From the NCBI RefSeq assembly GCF_018130385.1, contig NZ_JAFCLU010000037.1:1-59860 (forward strand): a stretch of DNA of 59,860 nucleotides, in the 5' to 3' direction. This DNA is from Bradyrhizobium sp. AUGA SZCCT0283. GTDB taxonomy: Bacteria; Pseudomonadota; Alphaproteobacteria; Rhizobiales; Xanthobacteraceae. Shown here in pieces: positions 46,871 through 55,723 of the stretch (its first letter is position 1; each line of letters starts with the position of its first letter). A program made the position numbers and the translations under genes. The notes under the pieces are model-generated. The model saw nothing but the letters and a program-made list of their open reading frames with translations. It did no database searches and was not told the DNA's origin.

Positions 46871-48507
46871 GACGAAACGCCTGTCATTTTCGTTGCCTGC
46901 AAGCGGCGATCGCGCACGTCCGCCTTGGCCAGAAGCAGGCGGTTCGCGGCCAGTGAAAATTCCAGCCACGCTGCGGCGATGTCGCGCATGATTACCTGCG
47001 TATACTCCCTGGACAAATGATGCTCGTCCGGAAAATTCGACAGCGCACAGGACGTCCGGTTGAACGCGACGACGTCGTCGAGCACGGACTGCATCAGGTC
47101 GCCGAACGGTTGCTGTATCGCCGGCGTCAGCGAGGAGCGGCCACGCTCGACCGTTATAACGTCGATGTCGAAATCGAGACCATCGAGCACCGCAAGCGCG
47201 TTGTCGAAGACCTCTTCGATCGCTTCGAGAATGGCGCGTTGCGTGAGTTGCTCATGCTGCTGGGCCGCAAGGCTGCGATGGAGGCGATGGCGATAGCCGT
47301 CGAAGGCCGCATCTCCCTGTGCGGCAACCCAGGCTCCGAAGCGGGTGAGGCTCGCAGCGTTGACTGAGCCGGCATTGCCGTCTCCGGCGCTGGAATATGC
47401 TGCGCCCTTCTCTTGAGCCGATTTGCGTTTGAGCAAGAGGTCGATCCGCCGCGCCGCCTCCAGCGCACCTTCCAGATAGCCGGCGCCGCGGGATGCGGTT
47501 TCCGACCCACCCAGATAGAGCTTTCCGTTCCAATGCACCCGCCGCAGCATCGGATTTGCGATATCGGCATGTTGTTCGGTCTGCGCGGAGGTTCGGTCGA
47601 GCGCACTGCAGGTATATGGCTCCGTTGCCCAGTCCTGATAATGCTGCTCACCATGTTCGAGCGCGGACCCGAAGAGCTGTACTATTTGATTGTCGATCAG
47701 TAGCGGAAGACCGGCGCTGAAACTTGCGCGCAGTCCAGGTGACAAGGCAAGGAACCCGCCGAGAGCAGCCCTTTCCGGGTCGCAATCGCACGCGTCGAAG
47801 ATTTCGCCAACCACGGCCTGTCCGTGTGTCACGAAAGCATTTCCGGAATGTCCGGCCTCGCGCCAGTAAGCGCGATCATAAGCGACGACCACCTTGGCCT
47901 GTGCTGCCATCCACGTTTGGGCACTACGCATGGCTTCGCGCGTCGCCTCATCGAGACCGGGTTCGAAGCGAACATGCTGTTCCAGCAGCCGCGGGGGAAT
48001 CGCGAGCACGACGTGACGCGCCCGGAACTCGACCATGGTGTCGCCGGCGGCGAATGTCAGGACGACATGGTCTCCGCGGTCGCCGATGCTGGTCAGCACG
48101 TGGTTGAGATGCGACAGGTTCGGCGGCAAATCAGCGGCGAGCAAGTCGACAAGCTGGGCCATGCCACCCTGGAGACGACGGGCGCCTTCGTGAATTGCTT
48201 TCCCCTCAATGCGCTCCGGAATCTTTTCGGGATCGTTCAGGTGCAGCACAGAGCCGTCATCGTGCTGGGGAATGTCAGGCAGTCCCAGTTCCGCGACCAA
48301 GCTCTTCATCAGAGGCTGCGTGTCCGGCCAGAACCAGGTTGGACCGAGGTCCGCCGTCAGCTCCGATCCGGCGCTCGCAACCGACAGGATGCGGCCGCCC
48401 AGCCGTCCCCGCGCCTCGAACAAGGCGGCGGCCCGGCCTTGCCGGTGCAGGCTTCTCGCCAGCACGACGCCACACACCCCACCGCCAATGATCGCCGCGT
48501 CCAACAT
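46867..48507 (-). CDS. FAD-dependent amine-oxidase-like protein with C-terminal extension
   Basis: 546 aa from the ATG at 48507. FAD Rossmann motif LDAAIIGGGVCGVVLARSLHRQG with the GR-type FEARGRLGGRI, and a late FAD contact LYLGGSETASRGAGYLEGALEAARR. The flavin monoamine-oxidase fold occupies about residues 1-375, followed by ~170 extra residues of helical sequence with no recognised domain. Substrate unknown. Coupled to the Rieske B gene; the longer frame to 48636 is rejected because it lacks a start context. Confidence 0.78.
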   Translation of the reverse strand: MLDAAIIGGGVCGVVLARSLHRQGRAAALFEARGRLGGRILSVASAGSELTADLGPTWFWPDTQPLMKSLVAELGLPDIPQHDDGSVLHLNDPEKIPERIEGKAIHEGARRLQGGMAQLVDLLAADLPPNLSHLNHVLTSIGDRGDHVVLTFAAGDTMVEFRARHVVLAIPPRLLEQHVRFEPGLDEATREAMRSAQTWMAAQAKVVVAYDRAYWREAGHSGNAFVTHGQAVVGEIFDACDCDPERAALGGFLALSPGLRASFSAGLPLLIDNQIVQLFGSALEHGEQHYQDWATEPYTCSALDRTSAQTEQHADIANPMLRRVHWNGKLYLGGSETASRGAGYLEGALEAARRIDLLLKRKSAQEKGAAYSSAGDGNAGSVNAASLTRFGAWVAAQGDAAFDGYRHRLHRSLAAQQHEQLTQRAILEAIEEVFDNALAVLDGLDFDIDVITVERGRSSLTPAIQQPFGDLMQSVLDDVVAFNRTSCALSNFPDEHHLSREYTQVIMRDIAAAWLEFSLAANRLLLAKADVRDRRLQATKMTGVSS

Positions 48508-48611
48508 CGACCAGCCTGCAGATCTCGCTACCCAACCCCGGGCTCTGCAAGATTCGCGCAAGATCCGGTCAGGGATGAAGAACTCAGAGATTTGCTCGAC
48601 TTCCCAAGCAA

Positions 48612-48628
48612 CTGGCACAAAACTTGAT
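48612..48628 (+). promoter_or_regulatory. Weak sigma54-like element before 48666
   Basis: CTGGCACAAAACTTGAT has a perfect -24 half (TGGCAC) but GA where the -12 GC should be. Listed as tentative. Confidence 0.3.
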
Positions 48629-48665
48629 AATTCCATACGCGGCGCCCTTGCGTATGGAGATTGGC

Positions 48666-49121
48666 ATGAATGTCACATTGGATTTCGTCAGCTGCACCCT
48701 GGATGAGCTGAAAGCGCTGCTCGATGGCGGCACGCTCACGATCTACTCGGTCGCCCGCCCGATCACGGCAGATAAGCCCGTCGAGCGCAGCGGAACGTTG
48801 GCAACATTCACCTTTGCCTCACCGGCCTTCGGTGCTGCTTCAGACGGCCTCGAAAGCCCCCTATTCGCCGCAAATCCCGTCGCGGCGAGCAGCGTAGGCA
48901 CACCGGGATTCGCCCGCGCCCGCAAGGCGGATGGCACTGTAATTGCCGACTTTTCCGCAGGGCCCGGCGATCGCGAGATCAAATTCAGCGAGGTCTCATT
49001 TTCGCAAGGCGCACCGGTGAAACTGACTGCGTTCAAGTTCATCGCCGAGGGCGGCTGGCCGGAGCAACCTGAGTATTACGATACCCGCCCACGCACGGGC
49101 TATCCGATGCCGACAGCATAA
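48666..49121 (+). CDS. Hypothetical protein, nif island
   Basis: 151 aa from ATG 48666 (alternative at 48654). LDFVSCTLDELKALLDGGTLTIYSVARPITADKPVERSG, then small-residue-rich FASPAFG, FARARKADGTVIADFSAGPGDREIKFSEVSFSQGAPVKL. Mostly beta, no cofactor motif. It leads a rightward run with a sulfurtransferase and two small genes. Confidence 0.55.
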   Translation: MNVTLDFVSCTLDELKALLDGGTLTIYSVARPITADKPVERSGTLATFTFASPAFGAASDGLESPLFAANPVAASSVGTPGFARARKADGTVIADFSAGPGDREIKFSEVSFSQGAPVKLTAFKFIAEGGWPEQPEYYDTRPRTGYPMPTA

Positions 49122-49190
49122 CGCCGAATAGCCGGCCAGATGTCTCTTGGGCGACGATTGTCGCGTTTCTGACATGGAGATCATTTCGAG

Positions 49191-50048
49191 ATGAGCTATG
49201 CAAATCCTGAAGCGCTGGTAAGCACCGATTGGCTCGCCGAACATCTGACGGACTCCGACGTCAGGATCCTCGATTGTACTTGGCATCACGCTAGTACCAA
49301 TCTCGATGGACGCACCCAATACCGTGGCCGCCATCTTCCGGGTTCCGTGCATTTTGATATCGATCACCTGGCCGACAAGTCCAACCCGCTTCCGCACATG
49401 CTGCCCAGCGCGGCAGACTTTGCAAAGAAGGTCGGACTGCTGGGGATCGGCGACGGCGATCGGGTGGTGGTTTACGACCGCCTGTATGGCGGGGCAGCCG
49501 CTGCACGGGCATGGTGGATGTTTCGGGTCTTTGGTTACGACAAGGTCGCCATGCTCAACGGCGGCTACGGCAAATGGACCAAGGAAAAGAAGCCAACCGA
49601 TATGTCGGCGGTACGGCCGGAACAGAAATCGTTTTCGGCGACCTACAATCCCGCACTGGTGCGCACCTTGGCTGAAATGAGGGAAAACCTGGTGACCGCT
49701 GCGGCACAGGTCGTCGACGCGCGCGGGCCCGCCAAATTCGATGGCACCCAGGAAGACGTGTTCCCGTTCAAGAAACTCGGCCACATCCCGAACGCCAAAA
49801 ATATTCCATGGGCCGATCTGATTGACCCCGAAACCGGCGAGTTCATCACTGCAAACGCACTCGCCGCGCGCTTCGCCGCAGCCGGGATCGATCTTGACCG
49901 GCCGATCGTGACGACCTGTGCCTCCGGCATCATCTCCTGTGTGGCAGCACTCGGATTCTATCTGCTCGGATGCAAGAACGTCGCCGTCTATGACGGGTCC
50001 TGGGCGGAATGGGGCTTGGTCGAAGATACGCCAGCCGTCGCCGCATGA
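49191..50048 (+). CDS. Thiosulfate/3-mercaptopyruvate sulfurtransferase
   Basis: 285 aa two-domain rhodanese: YRGRHLPGSVHFDIDHLADK in the inactive half, DARGPAKFDGTQEDVF... and the active loop with catalytic Cys 243 in TTCASGIISCVAAL. It moves sulfane sulfur to thiol acceptors or cyanide. In this cluster it may add to sulfur supply beside NifS. It follows the 48666 gene; a TGT-N10-ACA sits 16 bases before the start but is too close to act as a normal NifA site. Confidence 0.9.
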   Translation: MSYANPEALVSTDWLAEHLTDSDVRILDCTWHHASTNLDGRTQYRGRHLPGSVHFDIDHLADKSNPLPHMLPSAADFAKKVGLLGIGDGDRVVVYDRLYGGAAAARAWWMFRVFGYDKVAMLNGGYGKWTKEKKPTDMSAVRPEQKSFSATYNPALVRTLAEMRENLVTAAAQVVDARGPAKFDGTQEDVFPFKKLGHIPNAKNIPWADLIDPETGEFITANALAARFAAAGIDLDRPIVTTCASGIISCVAALGFYLLGCKNVAVYDGSWAEWGLVEDTPAVAA

Positions 50049-50076
50049 GAACTCCACCCGATGGGGAGATACGTTC

Positions 50077-50340
50077 ATGAGCGGAGATCCAGCATCGGTC
50101 ACCTCGATTGCGGAAGGCGAGGAATACGAACTTCTGGCCGGCGAGGATGGCGCCTCGTTCATCCTGCGCTCGAAGGTCGATTTCTCCACTGCGCATTTGC
50201 AGGGCGAAGACGCGGCGCGCTTTCGGACCGATTATGAGTCTATCAGGCTGCAATTTCCGGACTGGAAGCCGGACCAGACGCTCGCCCAGCTCTGGGATCA
50301 GGGCGGTTACAGTTGGCTCGCATCGCAGGAGGCGAATTGA
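50077..50340 (+). CDS. Small hypothetical protein
   Basis: 87 aa from the ATG at 50077. SIAEGEEYELLAGEDGASFILRSKVDFSTAHLQG, then RLQFPDWKPDQTLAQLWDQGGYSWLA. Acidic, Trp-rich C-terminus. No family recognised. 28 bases after the sulfurtransferase and 2 bases before the next gene, so one operon. Confidence 0.55.
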   Translation: MSGDPASVTSIAEGEEYELLAGEDGASFILRSKVDFSTAHLQGEDAARFRTDYESIRLQFPDWKPDQTLAQLWDQGGYSWLASQEAN

Positions 50341-50342
50341 TC

Positions 50343-50660
50343 ATGGCAACGACGCTGGTAAAGACCACGCAAGACGGCCGAAAGCTCGAGGTGATCGGAT
50401 TGGCGATCTGCCTCAATGGCGAGCTCGAGGCGTTTGAACTGGTCGAAGTCAAGATGCATCCCAACAAGCGTGCGATCTGGACGGTCATGCCCGAAGCCAC
50501 GCATATGGCAGGCAGGGTGGCGCTGACGCGCGAGGAGGCGGAGATCGTAACCGCCGCCTTCAGACAGGCCGAAGCCGACATTCTCGCCAGCCCCGTGGCC
50601 ATCAACGAACGCTTCCGGATTGCAGCGATGTGGAAGGCGCGCGAACAAGGTATCGAATAG
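50343..50660 (+). CDS. Small hypothetical protein
   Basis: 105 aa from the ATG at 50343: MATTLVKTTQDGRKLEVIGL, CLNGELEAFELVEVKMHPNKRAIWTVMPEATHMAGRVALT, then a long helix (REEAEIVTAAFRQAEADILA). Alpha+beta, no cofactor residues. It ends the run and is convergent with hspQ, 50 bases away. Confidence 0.55.
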   Translation: MATTLVKTTQDGRKLEVIGLAICLNGELEAFELVEVKMHPNKRAIWTVMPEATHMAGRVALTREEAEIVTAAFRQAEADILASPVAINERFRIAAMWKAREQGIE

Positions 50661-50710
50661 GCCAGATCCCATGCGCCGGCTGATCGCAGCTCGGACGCTG
50701 TCGAACGAGG

Positions 50711-51043
50711 TCAGTTCATCATCACGTTACGCCGACGATAGCAACCCTTCTCGTCACGCTCGAACAGGCTATCCAGTTGCGGATGACTGACCGGGTCGTC
50801 GGACGCATCCGGCATCAGGTTCTGCTCGGAGACGTAGGCGATGCAGGGGTTTTGGCCGCTTTCGGCGAACAAGTAATAGAACGGCTGGTCCTTGCGCGAG
50901 CGCGCCTCGACCAGGATCGTCTCATACGTTCCATTGCAGTCGGCAAACTCCGGATCGACATCGAACACGACGCCGCGGAACTGATACATCCGGTGGCGGA
51001 TGACCTGGCCGATACCGAATTTGGCGATAGCCGTTTTGCTCAT
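50711..51043 (-). CDS. hspQ: HspQ (YccV-like) heat-shock / DNA-binding protein
   Basis: 110 aa. HspQ fold: AKFGIGQVIRHRMYQFRGVVFDVDPEFAD, FYYLFAESGQNPCIAYVSEQNLMPD. HspQ is a protease-specificity factor and hemimethylated-DNA binder in enterics. It is the last gene after the nifHDKENX-fdxB run (52 bases from fdxB); in nif clusters its role is unstudied, perhaps protein quality control of nitrogenase. Confidence 0.85.
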   Translation of the reverse strand: MSKTAIAKFGIGQVIRHRMYQFRGVVFDVDPEFADCNGTYETILVEARSRKDQPFYYLFAESGQNPCIAYVSEQNLMPDASDDPVSHPQLDSLFERDEKGCYRRRNVMMN

Positions 51044-51094
51044 GATCGTCCGGTGCTGCGCTCGGCGTTCTCTTCCATCGCCATTGCTGCTCCG

Positions 51095-51394
51095 TCAGCC
51101 CACCGAACCCGGCGCCAGGCCATGGGTCTGGCAATTGGTCGGACAGACCCGGGCGCAGGCGCCGCAGCCGATGCAGGCCCCATCGTCGTTCATCACCATG
51201 ATCTTCTTCTCGATCTCGTCGTCCTCGTCATCGTCGAGCGCAACGAGTTGGCCATCCTCACTCAAGCCCTTCAGCGTCATCACATCGCGGCCGCAGACCT
51301 TGAAGCAGCGGCCGCAGCCAATGCATTTCTTCTCGTCGATTGCGAGCAGATAGGCTGGGTTCCAGTCGCGGCCGTCGCGGGTTGCATTGGTCAT
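51095..51394 (-). CDS. fdxB: Nif-specific ferredoxin III (FdxB)
   Basis: 99 aa with two [4Fe-4S] sites: KKCIGCGRCFKVCGRD and GACIGCGACARVCPTNC, separated by an acidic loop (LDDDEDDEIEKK). Matches ferredoxin III of nif clusters. Electron carrier for nitrogenase or cofactor assembly. Follows the CCE_0567-type gene by 19 bases. Confidence 0.94.
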   Translation of the reverse strand: MTNATRDGRDWNPAYLLAIDEKKCIGCGRCFKVCGRDVMTLKGLSEDGQLVALDDDEDDEIEKKIMVMNDDGACIGCGACARVCPTNCQTHGLAPGSVG

Positions 51395-51413
51395 GGTTCT
51401 AACTGCCCTTGAG

Positions 51414-51614
51414 CTAGGCCGATTCGAGGCTCTTCAGCGCCGCACGCTTTTGCTCAAGCTCGGCGAACGCATCGTGGGCCCGTTGCGCAACGGTCAGAAT
51501 GTCCTGCCATTGCAGAGGCAGCTCCTCCGAAAGGTCGTGGAGATCCATCTTTGCCTGCGTCGCTTTCGCGGACAGTTTCTTGATCTCGGCTTTCAGGGTT
51601 TCCAGTTCACTCAT
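51414..51614 (-). CDS. CCE_0567-family small metalloprotein (DUF683)
   Basis: 66 aa from the ATG at 51614. Two-helix protein: LKAEIKKLSAKATQAKMDLHDLSEELPLQW, AQRAHDAFAELEQKRAALKSL, typical of DUF683/CCE_0567 proteins always placed after the DUF269 gene in nif clusters. Family members bind metal; role in nitrogen fixation undefined. Confidence 0.88.
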   Translation of the reverse strand: MSELETLKAEIKKLSAKATQAKMDLHDLSEELPLQWQDILTVAQRAHDAFAELEQKRAALKSLESA

Positions 51615-51622
51615 GGGCCACC

Positions 51623-52099
51623 TCAATAATCCGCGACGGGTCGGAACTTTTCGATCATCTCGACGCCGGCCTTGACGTACTTGTCGCCTTCCTCGGCGAG
51701 CTTGCCGAGATTGTCGAAGCCGAAGCGGTGAACGTCGCGCAACTGCTTGTTGACGACGATGAGCCGGCCCCCGATCAGGACCATGCGGCCAAAGCCTTCA
51801 TGGCTCATCTTCAGCATCGGCGAGATCATCACGCCGGTCGCGCGCTCGATCGACAAGGCCACCGCGTTGAAAAACAGCTCCATCCGCCAAATGGTCTCCG
51901 GATCGGGATCGCCGATAATCGGCAGCGCCCGGCGGGCTTCCTTGTCCAGAATATAGGGTTCGAGCAGGGTGAGATCGCTCTTGCCCTCCCAGGCGCCATG
52001 GGTATCCTGGGCTCGCCATATCTTGATGAGCTCCCTCACGAATGGCGCTTCCGCCGCGGGATCGGGAGCGAGCGCTACTGCAACGTCAGACATGGCCAT
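51623..52099 (-). CDS. NifX-associated nitrogen-fixation protein (DUF269)
   Basis: 158 aa. DUF269 features: FVRELIKIWRAQDTHGAWEGKSD, RMELFFNAVALSIERATGVMISPMLKMSHEGFGRMVLI. Always next to nifX; found in nitrogenase cofactor assembly clusters, exact step unknown. Starts 2 bases after nifX stop. Confidence 0.93.
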   Translation of the reverse strand: MAMSDVAVALAPDPAAEAPFVRELIKIWRAQDTHGAWEGKSDLTLLEPYILDKEARRALPIIGDPDPETIWRMELFFNAVALSIERATGVMISPMLKMSHEGFGRMVLIGGRLIVVNKQLRDVHRFGFDNLGKLAEEGDKYVKAGVEMIEKFRPVADY

Positions 52100-52101
52100 C
52101 C

Positions 52102-52497
52102 CTATTCCTCAAAATCGAGAGTTCGTTCCTGGTCCTTCAACAGCGCCTTGCGCAGCCAGGGCGGCGGCGTGCCTTTCAGGACATCCTCGAGCTTGACCAG
52201 GAGATCGGTGATCTCTTCGGGTTGATTGACCTTCATCGGATGAATGTTGTTCGCCACCACCCGCGCCGCGCCGGAGCCGCCGATGGCGGCGACGTAGAGA
52301 ATGGCGCAGTCCTTGATCGCGTCGATTTTCGGGGCGAGCTTGTCTTCGTTGCCGTCTTCCTTCAGATCGCCCTCGAACTGAACGGCTTCGAGGAAGCGGT
52401 GTCCCTGCGGGCCGATCTCGTAGATCGCGATGTTCTTCGCCCAGCCGAAATGGGCGTCGACGCGCTTCAAGTCCTGGGTAGCGAATGCGATTTTCAT
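52102..52497 (-). CDS. nifX: NifX
   Basis: 131 aa. NifX/NafY-type FeMo-co-binding fold: IAFATQDLKRVDAHFGWAKNIAIYEIGPQGHRFLEAVQF, CAILYVAAIGGSGAARVVAN. It binds and carries NifB-co or FeMo-co intermediates between NifB and NifEN. 27 bases downstream of nifN. Confidence 0.95.
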   Translation of the reverse strand: MKIAFATQDLKRVDAHFGWAKNIAIYEIGPQGHRFLEAVQFEGDLKEDGNEDKLAPKIDAIKDCAILYVAAIGGSGAARVVANNIHPMKVNQPEEITDLLVKLEDVLKGTPPPWLRKALLKDQERTLDFEE

Positions 52498-52524
52498 GGC
52501 GTCGTCCTTCCTCTCGTATTTCCG

Positions 52525-53913
52525 TCAGTGCAGCGAAGCAGCCGGTACGTCGACAGCGGCGCCGACCCCCTCGGTCCGCCACGTATCGGGGGTCGGCTGG
52601 CGATTATCCTCGTGGTCGGCGATGACGAGATTGGCGATGTCAAAGATCAGATCGCGGGTGCCGCGGTAGCCGACCGAGAGCTGGTGACCCGCACCGAGCC
52701 GGTCGAACATCGGAAAGCCGGCGCGATAGAACGGAATCTTCAGCCGTTCCGCGGCTTGACGGCCGTGCGAATGGGTGATGAGCAGATCGCAGCCGCGGTC
52801 TTTTGCGAGGTTCTCGAGATCCTCGAGATCGCCGATCAACACTTCCTCGGTCTTGATCCGCTCCAGCACGGGCGACTGGGTCGTCGTCACCGCGACCGTC
52901 ACCTTGGCTCCCATCTCGTGCAGCATGCTCGAAAGGTCGAACAACAGATCCGGCTCGGCGCCGATCGCCAGCTTCCTGCCGCCGATATGGAAATGCGCGT
53001 CCAGCATGGCGTCGGCCAATTGGCCGCGCTGACGCCGGTATTTCAACGGCACCGGCCGCCCGCTGATCTCGCTCAAGAACACCAGGAATTCGTCATTTGG
53101 CGAGAGTCCGCACAGCCGCTCGAACAGCCGGAAAGGCGTTCCGGTCCTCTTTTCCATCGCTTCGGCGGCGCGGCGCATCTGTGCGCCGATCGCAATCGTC
53201 CAGGAAGCCTGTCCCATGACCGCGACTTCCTCAACGCCGATGCCGCCGATCGTCGTCGGCACGAACTCGTCGGGAATATGGCCATCGAGCGAGCCGGCGA
53301 GATCGGGAAGAAAGGACGGTTCGAGTCCGAAATCTTCCATGATCGTCCTGATCTCGTCGAGGTCGCCCGGCGTGAGATGACAGCCGGGGAGGACATTGAC
53401 TCGGCTCGGGTCGCGGCGGGCCGCGGCCTTCGGCACTTCGACCAGCACCTCGACCATGCGCGCGACGGTTTTCTCCCAGCCGTCCTGGAATGCATCCTTG
53501 AAGTCAGGTGTCGCGACATAGACCATCGGGAATGCCGCGAGCTCCGGATGTTTTTGCCGGATCAACCTGATGTAACCCTCGACGTCGTCCCCCTTGGTTT
53601 CGGTGACCCCGGTCGAGCAGATACCGATAATCTCCGGCTTGGTCCGCTTGTGGATGTTGAGAATGGCCTGTTCGACATTCTCATAGCCACCCAGCACGGT
53701 CGCGACTTCGCTCATCGCCGTCGTCTGCAGCGGCACGGCTTCCTTGAAATGCCGCACGAACAGGGTCAGTCCAAAGGACGTGCAGCCTTGCGAGCCGTGC
53801 AGCAGCGGCATCGATCCCCGCAGCCCCAGGAAAGCAAACGCACCGCCGATCGGCTGGCTCATTTTCAGCGGATTGACCGCGCAAGCCTTCTTCCCAACGG
53901 TGACAATCGCCAT
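52525..53913 (-). CDS. nifN: NifN, FeMo-co scaffold beta subunit
   Basis: 462 aa. PLKMSQPIGGAFAFLGLRGSMPLLHGSQGCTSFG at the N-terminus with the cluster Cys, and the NifN C-terminal region (GAGHQLSVGYRGTRDLIFDIANLVI). With NifE it forms the scaffold that turns NifB-co into FeMo-co with Mo and homocitrate. Starts 9 bases after nifE stop. Confidence 0.96.
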   Translation of the reverse strand: MAIVTVGKKACAVNPLKMSQPIGGAFAFLGLRGSMPLLHGSQGCTSFGLTLFVRHFKEAVPLQTTAMSEVATVLGGYENVEQAILNIHKRTKPEIIGICSTGVTETKGDDVEGYIRLIRQKHPELAAFPMVYVATPDFKDAFQDGWEKTVARMVEVLVEVPKAAARRDPSRVNVLPGCHLTPGDLDEIRTIMEDFGLEPSFLPDLAGSLDGHIPDEFVPTTIGGIGVEEVAVMGQASWTIAIGAQMRRAAEAMEKRTGTPFRLFERLCGLSPNDEFLVFLSEISGRPVPLKYRRQRGQLADAMLDAHFHIGGRKLAIGAEPDLLFDLSSMLHEMGAKVTVAVTTTQSPVLERIKTEEVLIGDLEDLENLAKDRGCDLLITHSHGRQAAERLKIPFYRAGFPMFDRLGAGHQLSVGYRGTRDLIFDIANLVIADHEDNRQPTPDTWRTEGVGAAVDVPAASLH

Positions 53914-53922
53914 GGCGCGACC

Positions 53923-55599
53923 CTACTCCGCTGCCTGCATGACCGGAGCCGCCGACGCCTGCCGCGCCGCCAGGATGTCGTCGATCCGGACCGAGCAAAA
54001 GCCGCATCCGCCGGATGCATTGGTGTGCTGCTTGACTTCCTCTGTCGTCGTCAGACCATGCGTCTGGATTGCATCCTCGATGGTGCCGAGATCGACCGTC
54101 TTGCAGTTGCAGATCTTCTTGGCGCGTCGGGCCTGTTCCGCGGCCACGGGATCGGCAGCCAGTGCTGCAGCTTCGGCGTCCATTTGCGCGATCGCCCTGG
54201 CCTGCCAGTTTTTCGCACTATCCTCCCACGGCGCGGGCCGGCGGAGCTGCTCCCACATCGGATTGAAAAGCGCCTTGTCGATCTCCTCAACCAGCTTCAC
54301 CATGCCGACATACCCCATATAGGCATGGCTGCGTTCCTGGTTAATATCGAGCCACGGCATCCCCGCCTTCAAGGCGACGAATTGCGACTTGCCGCCCGAG
54401 AGCATGATGTCGGCCTTCGCGTCCTTCATCATCTTGTACATTTCACGCGGCGTCATATCGTCGATCATATGGGCGTCCTGGCCCATCAACTCCTTGATCC
54501 GCTCCTTGTCCTCTCTGGTGGATTTCTTGACGCTGGTGCCGACCAGTTCGAGACCGGCCTCCTGCAGGGCGGCGACCACCGACCATGACTTGACGCCACC
54601 CGTGATCAGCAGAACCTTTTTGCCCTTGAAGCGCGGCTTGTACGGTTCGATGGCGGCCCAGGCCTTTGCCTCTTCACGAGCGATCACCGCTTCCGTTCTC
54701 GTCATCAATTCATCGGGCGCGTCGCGTTCGATCAGGAGCCGGGCGATTTCCCGCAATGAATCGCTGCTGTCCTCGATGCCGTAGAACGAGCCCTCGAAGA
54801 ACGGAATGCCGTAACGCTCCTCCATCTTGCGGGCGACGTTGATCATCGCCTTGGAGCAGACCATCATCGCCGCGCGGGCGCGGTGCGAATAGGCGACTTC
54901 GCGATATTTGCCGTCGCCCGAGATGCAGGAGAGAATGCGGATGCCGAGTTCGTCGAGCAGCGGCTTCACCTGCCACAATTCGCCGGAGAGATTGTACTCC
55001 CCGATGATGTTGAGGTCGTAAGGCGTGGTGAAATCCGGCTCTTCCGTTCCGATCACATGCTCCAGCAGCGCTTCGCCCGCGAGCTTGTTGCCGAGGTTCT
55101 TGGGCCCGACAAAACCCGGCGAGTTGACGGGAATGACCGGCTTGCCGAATTTCTGGCTGGCCGCCTTGCAGACCGCATTGATGTCGTCGCCGATCATGGC
55201 GGGAACGCAGGTCTGATAGACGAAGACTGCCGGCGGATTATACTTCTCGATGATTTCCTTGACCGCCTTGTAGAGGCGCTTTTCGCCGCCAAACACGACG
55301 TCGGTCTCGTTGATGTCGGTGGTGAAGCCGGTGCGCCAGATATTTGAACCCGAGGATCTGGCGCCGCGGTTGTCCCAGGAGTTTCCCTCGCAGGCGATCG
55401 GACCATGGACGAGATGGGCCACATCAGTCAGGGGCTGAAGCGCGATCTTGGCGCCGTCAAAGGCGCAGCCGCCGGCGGCACCGCCGGGCTGCAGCTGCTT
55501 GGTGCAGCCCTTTTTTCGCTCGGCCTCCGATTTGTTCGCGTTCTTGCCGCAGCCCGGCTCGTTGAACACATCCTGGATTGTGGCCGACAGCGAACTCAT
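53923..55599 (-). CDS. nifE: NifE fused to a Bfd-type [2Fe-2S] domain
   Basis: 558 aa. NifE core: FDGAKIALQPLTDVAHLVHGPIACEGNSWDNRG, and the family fold to about residue 470. The last ~70 residues add a Bfd domain (KKICNCKTVDLGTIEDAIQT, ASGGCGFCSVRIDDIL), with C-x-C ... C-x2-C. This longer NifE is known in Bradyrhizobium. The extra domain may deliver electrons to the scaffold. nifN follows after 9 bases; nifK is 124 bases upstream. Confidence 0.95.
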   Translation of the reverse strand: MSSLSATIQDVFNEPGCGKNANKSEAERKKGCTKQLQPGGAAGGCAFDGAKIALQPLTDVAHLVHGPIACEGNSWDNRGARSSGSNIWRTGFTTDINETDVVFGGEKRLYKAVKEIIEKYNPPAVFVYQTCVPAMIGDDINAVCKAASQKFGKPVIPVNSPGFVGPKNLGNKLAGEALLEHVIGTEEPDFTTPYDLNIIGEYNLSGELWQVKPLLDELGIRILSCISGDGKYREVAYSHRARAAMMVCSKAMINVARKMEERYGIPFFEGSFYGIEDSSDSLREIARLLIERDAPDELMTRTEAVIAREEAKAWAAIEPYKPRFKGKKVLLITGGVKSWSVVAALQEAGLELVGTSVKKSTREDKERIKELMGQDAHMIDDMTPREMYKMMKDAKADIMLSGGKSQFVALKAGMPWLDINQERSHAYMGYVGMVKLVEEIDKALFNPMWEQLRRPAPWEDSAKNWQARAIAQMDAEAAALAADPVAAEQARRAKKICNCKTVDLGTIEDAIQTHGLTTTEEVKQHTNASGGCGFCSVRIDDILAARQASAAPVMQAAE

Positions 55600-55665
55600 T
55601 CGTCTCTCCTATCCACAGAACGGCTTGCCGAAAGGCCGACGACTAATTTTGCCTTCGGTAGATCC

Positions 55666-55706
55666 GCCTTGCCGCCGGTCCCGGTACACAGGAACGGCGG
55701 CAAGGC
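55666..55706 (-). terminator. Stem-loop between nifK and nifE
   Basis: Perfect 12-bp inverted repeat GCCTTGCCGCCG / CGGCGGCAAGGC with a 17-nt loop, 17 bases after the nifK stop. No U-run, so more likely an mRNA-stabilising or attenuating element that sets the nifK to nifE expression drop. Confidence 0.55.
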
Positions 55707-55723
55707 AGTTGTCGCGACCATCC

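Noticed and set aside
49159..49174. TGT-N10-ACA as NifA site of the sulfurtransferase gene
   Set aside because: It is 16 bases from the ATG with no sigma54 element after it; a 6-base pattern like this occurs by chance about every 4 kb.
52042..54588. 848-codon plus-strand open frame
   Set aside because: Antisense to nifX, nifN and nifE, which are certain by motif; no family features of its own.
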